A stretch of DNA of 64,000 nucleotides from Aeoliella mucimassa (lineage in GTDB: Bacteria > Planctomycetota > Planctomycetia > Pirellulales > Lacipirellulaceae): contig NZ_CP036278.1 of assembly GCF_007748035.1 (NCBI RefSeq), positions 5,890,001 through 5,954,000 of the forward strand, written 5' to 3'. Positions 33,690 to 44,335 of the stretch are shown piece by piece. Each line of letters starts with the position of its first letter. The first letter of the stretch is position 1. The notes below the pieces were generated by a model. The model was given only the letters and a program-made list of their open reading frames with translations, ran no database searches and had not been told where the DNA came from. A program made the position numbers and the translations under genes.

Positions 33690-35300
33690 ATGAACCTCTC
33701 GACTCGTAGTACGTTCGCGCGTCCCGCTTGTCTGGTGCTATGCACTTGGATCGCGCTGACTTGTGGTGCTCCGCGGCTCGCGGCTACCACCCTCGCGTGG
33801 TGGGACTTCGAGTCAGATCTCGCAACTGGCTCGGTTGTCGATGGGCAGTACATCACGCATACCACTGCCGACGGGGTGCATCAGGACGCGGTGCCCGACC
33901 TCTCGGGCAACAGCAATCACTTGTCGGCTTTCGGCGACGGGTGGGGCACTGGCATTTATCGCCAGGTGGTTCCGGCCGGCAGTCTCACCGGCAGCCAGTT
34001 CAGCGTGCAGAACGGGGGATCGTATCCCTCTCTTTCCACCGCTGGCGATCTCGACCGCTCCGGTATTGCAGTCGGTGAGCTTGCCGAGTGGACCATCGAA
34101 GCGTCGGTGCGATTCACGAGCCTGGGTGGCTATCAAACCATGGTCGGCAAAGATGGCGTCGGGCAGGCATTCGCGTCGGGTGATAGCGCGGCCGCGCCGT
34201 TGTACTTCCAGAAGACCTCGGGCAACGTGTTCAGCATTCGTTACATCGACGCGGCCGGCTACCAGCATCTGCTCGATGGCAGCACCACGGTCGAAGCCGA
34301 TACTTGGTACAACGTGGCCGCGACCAGCGATGGCGACTCGCTGCGTATCTACGTCGATGGCAACCTCGACGCGGCTTATGATCTCACGGCGAGCGGATCA
34401 AGCAACCGGGCGATGGCCGCACTCGACGAGTCGGGCCAGGAAGGCAACTCGGGGCCGGCATACAGTTGGTCGCTACTCCGCGGGATGTACGACGATGAAC
34501 ATCGTGACCGCGTGCAAGGTTATCTCGACGACGTTCGCATCAGCGACGTTGCCCTTGCGGTCGACGACCTGCTCAACCCCTACGCGTCGGCATTGTCGCT
34601 AGTCGTGAACACCGAAACCGGCGAAGTGCGGATTCGTAACAACGGAAGCACCGCGATCTCGCTCGACTACTATCGCATCGATAGCCCAACTGACAGTGCA
34701 TTGCTCGTAGACGACTACGACGGAACCAGCGGATGGTACTCGCTGAGCGATCAGCAGGTCGACGCTTCCGGCGATGGCTCCGGCATCGGCGAAACCTGGG
34801 ACGAAGCCCAGGCCAGTGTGCTGTCGAGCCAATTGTTGGTAGAGAACTTCCTGCTCGGCAACACCACCTTGGCTGCAGGCGAGTCGCGGTGGTTGGGCGT
34901 GCCGGTGGATGTGGAGCGGCTCGCGGGCGATCTGGTGTTTCAGTACGCCGAGCCAGGGGGCTCGCTCAAACGCGCCCGCATCGAATACACAAGCGAAGTC
35001 GCGTCGCTACCTGGCGACTTCAACGACGATGGTACCGTGAACCTGGCCGACTACGTTGTCTGGCGCGACAATCTGGGGGTCGCCGACGAACACGCGATTG
35101 CCGGCAATGGAGACGGCGCTGCTGGAGTCGACTTTGGCGACTATCGTTTATGGCGTCTGCAGTTTGGCAACACCTTGGATGCCGCCAGCGGACTGACGGC
35201 CTCTCAAGTGCCAGAGCCCACCGGGGGGCTGTTGGCTGTAATAGGGCTCACCCTTCTCACACAAGCAGTGCGTAAGCGAGTTTGCCGCTACTTCGAGTAA
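33690..35300 (+). CDS. Secreted LamG-domain protein with dockerin repeats and PEP-CTERM-type tail
   Basis: 536 residues. Signal peptide to about residue 31. A LamG/concanavalin-like lectin domain at about 35-300: ALAWWDFESD start, EWTIEASVRFTSLGGYQTMV, then LRIYVDGNLDAAYDL and GYLDDVRISDVALA, the usual end. A beta-sandwich linker follows, then a dockerin type I pair (PGDFNDDGTVNLADYVVWRD and DGAAGVDFGDYRLWR) and VPEPTGGLLAVIGLTLL as membrane tail. It would bind or organise glycans at the surface. Divergent from the GH43-like gene, with which it may share a regulatory region (33479-33689). Confidence 0.8.
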   Translation: MNLSTRSTFARPACLVLCTWIALTCGAPRLAATTLAWWDFESDLATGSVVDGQYITHTTADGVHQDAVPDLSGNSNHLSAFGDGWGTGIYRQVVPAGSLTGSQFSVQNGGSYPSLSTAGDLDRSGIAVGELAEWTIEASVRFTSLGGYQTMVGKDGVGQAFASGDSAAAPLYFQKTSGNVFSIRYIDAAGYQHLLDGSTTVEADTWYNVAATSDGDSLRIYVDGNLDAAYDLTASGSSNRAMAALDESGQEGNSGPAYSWSLLRGMYDDEHRDRVQGYLDDVRISDVALAVDDLLNPYASALSLVVNTETGEVRIRNNGSTAISLDYYRIDSPTDSALLVDDYDGTSGWYSLSDQQVDASGDGSGIGETWDEAQASVLSSQLLVENFLLGNTTLAAGESRWLGVPVDVERLAGDLVFQYAEPGGSLKRARIEYTSEVASLPGDFNDDGTVNLADYVVWRDNLGVADEHAIAGNGDGAAGVDFGDYRLWRLQFGNTLDAASGLTASQVPEPTGGLLAVIGLTLLTQAVRKRVCRYFE

Positions 35301-35548
35301 CCAAGCTCTTTGACGACGCTCAGTACTTCTTCGTAGTTGATGAACCGGCGACGATGACGAGCCTTGTATTCGTCGATTGCGCGGGCCAGTTCGGCCGCAT
35401 CGGCACTCAACTCGCTGTGGCTGTTCGTAAACTGTCGGCGTTCACGCACCGGGGCATCCCCCGCCGGAACACTGCGACGACGGTCGACGAAGGTGGCAGC
35501 TTCCTGAGGTGTGTCCGGAGTGGTATCGACCATAGGAACGGGATTCAT
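35288..35548 (-). CDS. Small conserved-type planctomycete protein
   Basis: 86 residues. The C-terminal half (LARAIDEYKARHRRRFINYE then EVLSVVKELGYSK) matches a short conserved pattern I have seen in planctomycete small proteins, with a basic RHRRRF and LGY ending. The N-terminal half is polar and variable. It overlaps the end of the LamG gene by 13 bp tail-to-tail. No function known. Confidence 0.6.
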   Translation of the reverse strand: MNPVPMVDTTPDTPQEAATFVDRRRSVPAGDAPVRERRQFTNSHSELSADAAELARAIDEYKARHRRRFINYEEVLSVVKELGYSK

Positions 35549-35732
35549 GGGGAGTCCTTTCTGGCAGGTGGCGTGCGGATGAAACGATCCGGGGAGCCTG
35601 CTGCTCTATGCAGAGTCGGCCCCATCATGTCTGTACCACAAATCTAGGTCACCTCTTATGCAGCGAAAGCAGCCAGAACGCGCGGTGCCGTCAAATCGAA
35701 ACTCGCTGGCCAGTTGTAGCGATCGTAACGAT

Positions 35733-36557
35733 TTACAGACGCTGTCCGCCGCCGGGAGTCTTGGGCAACTGGCTTAGCTCCACGGTCGATTGCTGGGCCT
35801 GGGCGAGCAGCGTTTGCAGCTCGGGATTGGTCGATCCCCGCTCGGCGGCCAGGGCGAGTCGCTCGGTGGCCATTCTTGGTCGCCCCAAGGCCAGGTAGGT
35901 GCGCCCTTCGAGTTCGAGCATCGCGCTCGATTCTCCGCCGGGGCCGACGACATCCTGCAGGCGATGCAGTGTGGCCAGGCACTGATGGTGCTGCTGGCGC
36001 TGGTGGTAGATTTTGGCCGATTCAAGCAGCAGCCCTGCTTCGTTCGGAGCTAGCAGCAACGCCCGCTGCATGTCGGCCATTGCGCGGGTGGTGTCGCCTT
36101 GCGCCGCGTAGGCTTGCCCCCGCAGGGTCCAGGCGGCCGCGAGCGACTGGTCGAGGCGGATCGCCCGATTGGCCTGCTGGATCGCCCGGTCGGCATCCTC
36201 GGCTTCGAGCAGCAATTCGCCCGCTCGCACCGCGGTCCAGGGATCGGCCGCGTCCAAGTGCGATGCCACGGCCATATGCTCCAGGGCCTCGGCATTGGCC
36301 CCGCGACGTTGCAGCACTTCGGCCAGCTTGCAGCGAGCCTCGGGATCGTCGGGGGTTTTTTCAATCGCCTCGCGAAGTAGCTCCTCGGCTTCGTCCCACT
36401 GCCCTACTTCCATGGCCGCGACGCCTTGACGGGCCAATCGCCGCCCGTGCGACACCGACGGCGGCACCGGCTGCAGCGATCGCCAGCTCACGCAGCCAGC
36501 CTGTGCGGCCAGCAGCAGTAGCGAGATCAGGAGTGTCAGTGGCGAACCAGATCGCAT
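35733..36557 (-). CDS. TPR-repeat lipoprotein
   Basis: 274 residues from the ATG at 36557. Lipoprotein signal peptide with lipobox AQAGC. The rest is a run of about six tetratricopeptide repeats (GQWDEAEELLREAIEKTPDD, GANAEALEHMAVASHLDAAD, EDADRAIQQANRAIRLDQSL, and so on). TPR lipoproteins act as scaffolds for envelope protein complexes. Partner unknown; alone on its strand. Confidence 0.85.
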   Translation of the reverse strand: MRSGSPLTLLISLLLLAAQAGCVSWRSLQPVPPSVSHGRRLARQGVAAMEVGQWDEAEELLREAIEKTPDDPEARCKLAEVLQRRGANAEALEHMAVASHLDAADPWTAVRAGELLLEAEDADRAIQQANRAIRLDQSLAAAWTLRGQAYAAQGDTTRAMADMQRALLLAPNEAGLLLESAKIYHQRQQHHQCLATLHRLQDVVGPGGESSAMLELEGRTYLALGRPRMATERLALAAERGSTNPELQTLLAQAQQSTVELSQLPKTPGGGQRL

Positions 36558-36821
36558 TTTTGTCCTTGGAAAACCGAAGAAAAACGCGCCGCGGAGGGTA
36601 GCAGCCTGGCGGGAGTTCCGCAACGTCGGATCGTTTGTCATTTGCTAGCGAACCTCTGCTTGTTTGTCGGCGTCCTGGCGGGCATGCTGGAGGGCTGTTT
36701 CCCGAGAAAAAGGGTGCGGTCCTCCCCACCTGGGTCCCTCTAGCCGGTTGCGGGGGCCGGTTGAGGTGGATAAACTCATGGATTCTGCGTATTTCACTGC
36801 CGCTAATTGAGACCTGGTTTC

Positions 36822-38478
<1,657 letters not shown>

Positions 38479-38548
38479 TCGGAGGGTTTCGTCGAAAGTG
38501 GGCAGTGTGCCGCTTTCACGTTCATGCATACGCCGCGAAAGTTAAGTG

Positions 38549-39445
38549 ATGAAAGTGCGAGAAGCGATCGAAAAGGCCGATACCCTCATCGAGGCGATGG
38601 GCTGGATCCGTCGCTTCCGCGATAGCATCACGGTCATCAAGCTCGGCGGCAGTGTGATGGAAGACGCCGATGCCCTCCGGCATTTGCTGGTCGACATCGT
38701 GTTCATGGAAACCGTCGGCATGCGGCCCATCGTCGTCCACGGCGGCGGAGCCGCCATCTCGCGGGCGATGTCCGAAGCCAAGCTCGAGCCCCGGTTCATT
38801 CAAGGTCGTCGCTACACCGATCAGGACACGCTCGACATTGTTCAGCGAGTGCTCGCTGGCGAGGTCAACGAGATGATCGCCGAGCGGATCGAAGATTTCG
38901 GCGGTCGGGCGATGCCGCTCAACCCCAACGGCGAGACCGACAATAACGTGCTGTTCGGCGAGCCGCTCAAGCTGGCTGGCGAAAACGGCGAAGAAATCGA
39001 CCTCGGCTTCGTCGGTCAGGTGACCAGCGTCGACCGCGACGCGCTCGACAACCTTTGCTATGCCGGGCAGGTGCCGATCATTCCCTCGGTTTGCAAAACC
39101 GCGGATGGCCAACTGCTGAACGTCAACGCCGATACCGCAGCGATGGCCGTCGCCCAGGCGATGGGCGCCGAGAAGCTGATCTTCCTCAGCGACGTCAACG
39201 GCGTGCGACTCAACAAAGACGATCCCGAATCGCTCATCCACACGCTCACGGCCGAAGCGGCCAGCGAGCTGATTAAGAAGGGGGTGATCGAGTCGGGCAT
39301 GATTCCCAAAGTGCAGGCCTGCCTCGAAACACTGGAAAAAGGCGTCAAGAAAATCCACATCATCGACGGCCGACTCCGCCATTCGCTGCTGCTCGAAATC
39401 TACACCAACCGCGGCATCGGTACCGAAATCGTCACCGCGATCTGA
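38549..39445 (+). CDS. argB: Acetylglutamate kinase
   Basis: 298 residues from the ATG at 38549 (GTG at 38546 adds one residue). Phosphorylates N-acetylglutamate in arginine synthesis. The kinase core shows [17 protein letters not shown] (lysine of the active site), [13 protein letters not shown], and [11 protein letters not shown]. The ~25-residue N-terminal helix ([20 protein letters not shown]) is the feature of hexameric, arginine-inhibited enzymes, so feedback control is likely. First gene of the argB-argD-argF run. Confidence 0.95.
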   Translation: MKVREAIEKADTLIEAMGWIRRFRDSITVIKLGGSVMEDADALRHLLVDIVFMETVGMRPIVVHGGGAAISRAMSEAKLEPRFIQGRRYTDQDTLDIVQRVLAGEVNEMIAERIEDFGGRAMPLNPNGETDNNVLFGEPLKLAGENGEEIDLGFVGQVTSVDRDALDNLCYAGQVPIIPSVCKTADGQLLNVNADTAAMAVAQAMGAEKLIFLSDVNGVRLNKDDPESLIHTLTAEAASELIKKGVIESGMIPKVQACLETLEKGVKKIHIIDGRLRHSLLLEIYTNRGIGTEIVTAI

Positions 39446-39684
39446 CGCGTCCCGATTTCTTCTACCGCTGACCGCTACGGCCCGATCTCGATTCATCACT
39501 AGCGTTTCGGATGGGTTGCTGCTGACGAGTAATTTCGCTCGTCGTCGGCATGTCTTCGTTGTTGCGAAATGTGGTCGGCAGAACCCACAATCAATTTGTT
39601 CTGCCAGCAACCGCTCGCGTCGGACCTACCAAGTGCCATCGCGAGTTCCATCGAACTTTGTGTTACTTTTAAGGAGCCCCTACC

Positions 39685-40875
39685 GTGTCCACCACCATGT
39701 CGCCCAGCACGTCGGAATTGTTCGATCGGTACGTAGTGCCGAATTATCGTCGGTTTCCGGTGTCGCTCGTCCGCGGCGAAGGCTCCTGGGTGTGGGACGA
39801 CGCCGGGCGGCGGTACCTCGACTTCTTTCCAGGCTGGGGCTGCAACCTGCTAGGGCACTGCCCCGCGCCGGTGGTCGAAGCCGTGCAGCAGCAGGTCGCC
39901 AAGCTGATTCATGTGCCGAACACCTGGCACTTCGAGTCGCAAGGGTTGTGGGCCAAGCTGCTCAGCGAGCGGAGCTTCGACGGCAAGGCGTTCTTCTGCA
40001 ACTCCGGTGCCGAGGCCAACGAGGCCGCGATCAAACTGGTGCGACTCCATACGCCCAAAGAGCGGTACAAGATCATCACCTTCGAGGGGGGATTCCACGG
40101 CCGCACGTTCGGTGCGGTCACCGCTACGGCGCAGCCGAAGTACCACGAAGATCTCGGGCCGATGCTGCCAGGGTTTACGTACGTGCCGTTTGGGGATCTC
40201 GACGCAGTGCGCGACGCCATCGACGACCAAACCGCTGGCATCATGGTCGAGCCGATCCAGGGCGAGGGGGGCATTCGCATCCCTCCTGCCGGATTCCTGC
40301 AAGGCCTGCGGCAACTGGCCGACGAGCACGGCCTGCTGCTCGTGTTCGACGAAGTGCAAGCTGGCTGCGGTCGGACCGGCGAGTGGTTCGCCTACCAGAA
40401 CTTCGGCGTCACCCCCGACATCATGACCCTGGCCAAGAGCCTGTGCGGCGGCATCGCCGGCGCGGCCATGTTGACCACGACCGAAATCGCCCCCAGCCTG
40501 CGACCTGGCATGCACGCGGCCACCTTCGGCGGTAACCCCATCGCCGCTCGGGCCGGCATCGCGACCATCGAAATGATCGAGCGCGACAACCTGCTCGCCC
40601 GAACCAAGGAGCTCGGCGAACGCTTCCGCAGTCGGCTGCAGCCGCTGGTCGACGAGCTCGACTACGCCCGCGAGTTGCGGGTGCAGGGATTGATGATCGG
40701 TCTCGAACTGACGGTCGACGCCACCGCGGTGGTCGGAGCGGCCATGGAGAAAGGCCTGCTGATCAACTGCACGCAAGGCAACGTGGTGCGGCTGCTGCCC
40801 GCCATGACGCTTACCGACGCCGAAACCGATGAAGGCTGCGACATCCTGATCGACGTACTGAAGAACCTGAACTGA
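39685..40875 (+). CDS. argD: Acetylornithine aminotransferase
   Basis: 396 residues from GTG at 39685, which has AGGAG 8 bp upstream. PLP-dependent class III aminotransferase: [20 protein letters not shown] at the start, [18 protein letters not shown] (PLP phosphate site), [20 protein letters not shown], and the Schiff-base Lys in [18 protein letters not shown]. It makes N-acetylornithine and may also act on succinyl-diaminopimelate, though this genome uses DapL. Between argB and argF. Confidence 0.95.
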   Translation: MSTTMSPSTSELFDRYVVPNYRRFPVSLVRGEGSWVWDDAGRRYLDFFPGWGCNLLGHCPAPVVEAVQQQVAKLIHVPNTWHFESQGLWAKLLSERSFDGKAFFCNSGAEANEAAIKLVRLHTPKERYKIITFEGGFHGRTFGAVTATAQPKYHEDLGPMLPGFTYVPFGDLDAVRDAIDDQTAGIMVEPIQGEGGIRIPPAGFLQGLRQLADEHGLLLVFDEVQAGCGRTGEWFAYQNFGVTPDIMTLAKSLCGGIAGAAMLTTTEIAPSLRPGMHAATFGGNPIAARAGIATIEMIERDNLLARTKELGERFRSRLQPLVDELDYARELRVQGLMIGLELTVDATAVVGAAMEKGLLINCTQGNVVRLLPAMTLTDAETDEGCDILIDVLKNLN

Positions 40876-40947
40876 GCCCAACCGTCGTGGCTCACCCAAC
40901 CCATCGCGCGACGCAGCTACGCGTCGCCAGTTGAACTGGAACGTACC

Positions 40948-41862
40948 ATGCGACACCTCGTAACCCTCGAAGACGTTAGCTCGGCCGAGATCGAGCGCAT
41001 TTATGCCATTACCGAGGACCTGAAAACCAAGTTCCAAGCCGGCATCCGCGAAGCGATCCTGCCCGGCCGCATGATGGCCTTGCTGTTCGAGAAACAGTCG
41101 CTACGCACCCGCGTGAGTTTCGAGTCGGGCATGGTGCACTTGGGTGGTGGGAGCCTGATGCTCGGCGAAGACGCCGGCTTCGGCAAGCGCGAGAGCATCG
41201 CCGACTTCACTCGCGTGCTGAGCGAAATGGTCGACGTGATCGTCGTGCGTTCCAAGAAGCACAGCACGGTTGAAGAGGTCGCCAAGTACTCGTCGGCCTG
41301 CGTCGTGAACGGACTGACCGACCTGGCCCATCCCTGCCAGGCCCTGGCCGACTTGTACACGCTGAAGGAGCACTTTGGCACGCTGGCCAAGCGGAAGCTG
41401 GCCTGGGTTGGCGACGGTAACAATGTGGCCGTGAGCCTGGCCCGCGGTTGTGCGAAGGTCGGCATGCAGATGAGCATTTGCACGCCGCCGGGCTACGAGA
41501 TGCCGGCCGACGTGATCGCCCGGGTCCGCGAGCAATCGCCCGATGCCGAGATCATCGAAACCACCGATCCGTTCGTGGCCGTCGAAGGAGCCGACGCCAT
41601 CTACACCGACGTGTGGGCCAGCATGGGCCAGGAAGGCGAACGCGACAAGCGTCTGAAGGACTTCGCCGACTACCAGGTGAATGCCAAGCTGATGGGCGCA
41701 GCCAAGAGCGGTGCGGTGTTCATGCACTGCCTGCCCGCCAAACGCGGCGAGGAAGTCACCGACGAGGTGATCGACAGCCCGCAAAGCGTCATCGTGCCGC
41801 AAGCTGGCAATCGCATGCACGTTCAAAAGGGCATTCTCGTCTGGCTGCTGACCAGCGAATAG
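40948..41862 (+). CDS. argF: Ornithine carbamoyltransferase
   Basis: 304 residues. Carbamoyl phosphate site FEKQSLRTRVSFE (S-x-R-T-R), the NGLTDLAHPCQALADLYTL motif and the ornithine-site HCLPAKRGEEVTDEVID near the C-terminus are all present. It makes citrulline from ornithine. 72 bp after argD and 35 bp before rph, so likely one transcript. Confidence 0.96.
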   Translation: MRHLVTLEDVSSAEIERIYAITEDLKTKFQAGIREAILPGRMMALLFEKQSLRTRVSFESGMVHLGGGSLMLGEDAGFGKRESIADFTRVLSEMVDVIVVRSKKHSTVEEVAKYSSACVVNGLTDLAHPCQALADLYTLKEHFGTLAKRKLAWVGDGNNVAVSLARGCAKVGMQMSICTPPGYEMPADVIARVREQSPDAEIIETTDPFVAVEGADAIYTDVWASMGQEGERDKRLKDFADYQVNAKLMGAAKSGAVFMHCLPAKRGEEVTDEVIDSPQSVIVPQAGNRMHVQKGILVWLLTSE

Positions 41863-41897
41863 AACTCGACCTACCAACCTCGCACCCCCGAGCAATC

Positions 41898-42611
41898 ATG
41901 CCTCCACGCAACGCTGGCCGCGCGGCCGACGAACTTCGCACTGTTAGTTTCGAACGCGGTTTCTACGCCAACGCTGCTGGAAGCGTGCTCGTCCGCTCCG
42001 GCGACACGGTGGTACTCTGCACTGCCAGCGTGTCCGACGATTTGCCCCCTTGGCTGGCCGGCAAAGGAAAAGGCTGGGTAACCGCCGAGTACAACATGCT
42101 GCCCGGCAGCACCTCGCCGCGCAAGCAGCGCGATCGCAAGAAGGTGGATGGTCGCACCACCGAGATCCAGCGATTGATCGGTCGTAGCTTGCGGGCGATT
42201 GTCGACCAAAAGGTGCTCGGCGAGTTGGCCGTTACCGTCGACTGCGACGTACTCAAGGCCGACGGCGGCACCCGCACTGCCAGCATCACCGGCGCGTACC
42301 TCGCGCTGCACGACGCCTTGGCCGCCTGCGAGGAGTTCTCGCCCGCAGGGCGTTGGCCGCTGACCGATTCGGTCGCCGCGGTGAGTGCCGGCATCGTCGC
42401 GGGCGAAACGTTGCTCGACCTCGACTACTCCGAAGACTCCACCGCCGAAGTCGACATGAACGTCATCATGACCGGCAGCGGTAAGTTCATCGAAGTCCAA
42501 GGCACCGGCGAAGGAGGCACCTTCGACGCCGCGCAACTGCAGTCGCTACTGGCCGTCTGCAGCAAGGGCATCCAAGAACTCACCGACAAGCAAAAAGCAG
42601 CCTTGGCCTAA
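41898..42611 (+). CDS. rph: Ribonuclease PH
   Basis: 237 residues from the ATG at 41898; long open sequence upstream in this frame is argF read in another frame. Phosphorolytic 3'-5' exoribonuclease that trims tRNA 3' ends. Visible: GSVLVRSGDTVVLCTASVSD, GWVTAEYNMLPGSTSPRKQR, RLIGRSLRAI, DCDVLKADGGTRTASITGAY (catalytic and phosphate region) and LDLDYSEDSTAEVDMNVI. End of the argBDF-rph transcript, with a strong terminator 50 bp on. Confidence 0.96.
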   Translation: MPPRNAGRAADELRTVSFERGFYANAAGSVLVRSGDTVVLCTASVSDDLPPWLAGKGKGWVTAEYNMLPGSTSPRKQRDRKKVDGRTTEIQRLIGRSLRAIVDQKVLGELAVTVDCDVLKADGGTRTASITGAYLALHDALAACEEFSPAGRWPLTDSVAAVSAGIVAGETLLDLDYSEDSTAEVDMNVIMTGSGKFIEVQGTGEGGTFDAAQLQSLLAVCSKGIQELTDKQKAALA

Positions 42612-42661
42612 AGGCACTCGGCTACCCGATGTGGCTGCCATGTAAAACAGGGATCCACAGA

Positions 42662-42696
42662 AAGCCGTGAGCGCGCACGCCTCACGGCTTTTTTAG
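42662..42696 (+). terminator. Rho-independent terminator after rph
   Basis: AGCCGTGAG at 42663-42671 pairs with CTCACGGCT at 42681-42689, followed by TTTTTT. Confidence 0.88.
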
Positions 42697-42793
42697 TAAA
42701 CGTATCTTGCGGTCGGGTGATCGAGAGTGAATAATGGCGATCTAGTGGGTTTACCACCATTGATTTGACTCTCTCGATTGTAACGTCTTTGCC

Positions 42794-43213
42794 GTGAATT
42801 CTTGGTTGCACAAGACGACCTCGCTAGGCCTTGCCTCGGCCTATGTCTTTATTGCTACGTTTGGACATCTGTTCCACACGCACAGCGGGTGTTGTGATTG
42901 CAGTCAAACGGCCGACTCGAGTTCGTGCAACTGCTTTTTTCATCAGAGGTGCAAAGAGACTACTTGTGACTTTGCGAAAGCCTTCCAGGGGGATGGCCCA
43001 GCGTTGAAGTCGACGCCAGGTAGTCTGAAATGCACCGACTGCCCTACCTGTATGGTCATGGGGCAACTGAAGTCGGGAGTTATCACGAGCGATTCTTGGG
43101 CGATGGAAACCATCGTCGTGCACCCGGCCTATAGCGGCTACGATAGCCCGTGCTATACGGCTCCTCATCGGGTCTGCGTGCCTCGAGGTCCACCGGCGCA
43201 GTGCTACGCCTAG
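42794..43213 (+). CDS. Cys/His-rich membrane-anchored small protein
   Basis: 139 residues from GTG at 42794 (no good ribosome-binding site, so the start is uncertain). One hydrophobic N-terminal segment (about 10-28) ends FGHLFHTHSG, then a cysteine cluster CCDCSQ...CNCFFHQRC...TTCDF and CTDCPTC, in all 12 Cys outside the C-terminus. The C-terminal VCVPRGPPAQCYA recalls the ..ARAPP end of DUF2946-like proteins linked to metals. Metal binding in the periplasm is plausible. No neighbour supports it. Confidence 0.5.
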   Translation: MNSWLHKTTSLGLASAYVFIATFGHLFHTHSGCCDCSQTADSSSCNCFFHQRCKETTCDFAKAFQGDGPALKSTPGSLKCTDCPTCMVMGQLKSGVITSDSWAMETIVVHPAYSGYDSPCYTAPHRVCVPRGPPAQCYA

Positions 43214-43553
43214 CCCAGCAGCGCAACTCGCGAATAGTCCTTGTTTTGCAGGGGTATATACGCATGGTGTTTCGCGATCTCGGTCTGGGGAGTGTCCATT
43301 CTGTTAGGTGAGCGGCGTCCTGCGCGCGTCTCTATCGCAGCAGCGCCTGCGTTTGTCGCTATGAATGCGTCTGGTTAGAGATAGTGTAAAAGCATGTGAT
43401 CTCTGCTGCGCTAGATAGCTACGTCCTGGCATGCCTGTTTGGATAGCCGCTTGCCTTCTGTGTTGATTGTCGACCCGCTGCTGCGCGGTCTCCGCTACCG
43501 CTGTGCGCGGGTGCGAGTTTGTTTGTTTGTTCATTCAAGAAAGGAGGGTGCTC
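43214..43553. other. Intergenic region with possible sigma-54 promoter
   Basis: 340 bp with no gene I can support. TTGGATAGCCGCTTGCC (43439-43455) has TTGG and TTGC at the right 10-bp GG-GC spacing. A near-perfect Shine-Dalgarno AAGGAGGG lies just before the next gene. Confidence 0.4.
43439..43455 (+). promoter_or_regulatory. Possible sigma-54 promoter
   Basis: TTGG-N9-TTGC with GG (43441-43442) and GC (43453-43454) 10 bp apart; the three bases after GG do not match CAC. About 100 bp upstream of a PEP-CTERM gene. Confidence 0.35.
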
Positions 43554-44324
43554 ATGCGCCTAAGTTGTGTGATAGGCAAGTGGTGCCTTGTGGGTGCCAT
43601 GCTGGTGGGGGCCATCGCGGCGCCTGCCAATGCCCATACCGACGTGCTAATTGCACGTCAGGAGTCGAAGCTAGTTACCGGTGCGACCGACTTTAGTTCG
43701 GCCAGCATGGGGCAGCGCGTGTTCAGCGAAGACCTTGCTCTGTGGGTCGATGGCTGGGGGGCTACCGCCCCAGGCTTTGGGGCGCTCGGTAACGAGGCGC
43801 TACTACCCACTGGAATCGAGCGATTGCCTGGAAGCGAGCAGGTCGAGTTCTCAGTGCCTGCGGTTCGTCTCTCAGGTGGTTCCGAAAGTCAAACGCTCTG
43901 GTATTGGGATGGCATCGGCGACGTGCAATTTGGCGAAGTACCCACTGGGCACTCGCTAGGCATCACCGGCAGTGTCGACCAGTTGTTCGTGGATGAGCAA
44001 TCGACCGACTTGCATGGTTTCCCAATTGCCACGACCTCAAGTACTGGCTCGCTGCATCAGCATCTGCTCTTCGAACTCGCAGGCGAGGGAGGTTCCGATT
44101 CGCAAGACGGTCTCTACTTGCTGCCAATGGAGCTATCGATGGCAGGCCTGGAACCGGCCGAACCGGTCTATCTGCTCTTCAATAAAGGGCTCGATGGTGC
44201 GGTGCGCGAGCAGGCGGCCGAGTGGGTTGCTACCCATCAGGTTCCCGAGCCTGCTACTGGCTGCATGTTGCTGTTGGTCGGTGGCTTGGGAGTCCTGCTT
44301 CTTGGTAAGCGTGTGTCTAGGTGA
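43554..44324 (+). CDS. PEP-CTERM exported protein
   Basis: 256 residues from the ATG at 43554, which follows AAGGAGGG. Signal peptide to about residue 24 (ANA). The mature part has His-rich turns (HTDVLIARQ, LHQHLLFELAG) and no recognised catalytic motif; a domain of unknown function carried by other planctomycete PEP-CTERM proteins is likely. Tail: VPEP, hydrophobic ATGCMLLLVGGLGVLLLG, basic KRVSR. The IS630-type element is inserted 11 bp after the stop, which would remove any native terminator. Confidence 0.82.
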   Translation: MRLSCVIGKWCLVGAMLVGAIAAPANAHTDVLIARQESKLVTGATDFSSASMGQRVFSEDLALWVDGWGATAPGFGALGNEALLPTGIERLPGSEQVEFSVPAVRLSGGSESQTLWYWDGIGDVQFGEVPTGHSLGITGSVDQLFVDEQSTDLHGFPIATTSSTGSLHQHLLFELAGEGGSDSQDGLYLLPMELSMAGLEPAEPVYLLFNKGLDGAVREQAAEWVATHQVPEPATGCMLLLVGGLGVLLLGKRVSR

Positions 44325-44335
44325 TCTGTGTTTTC

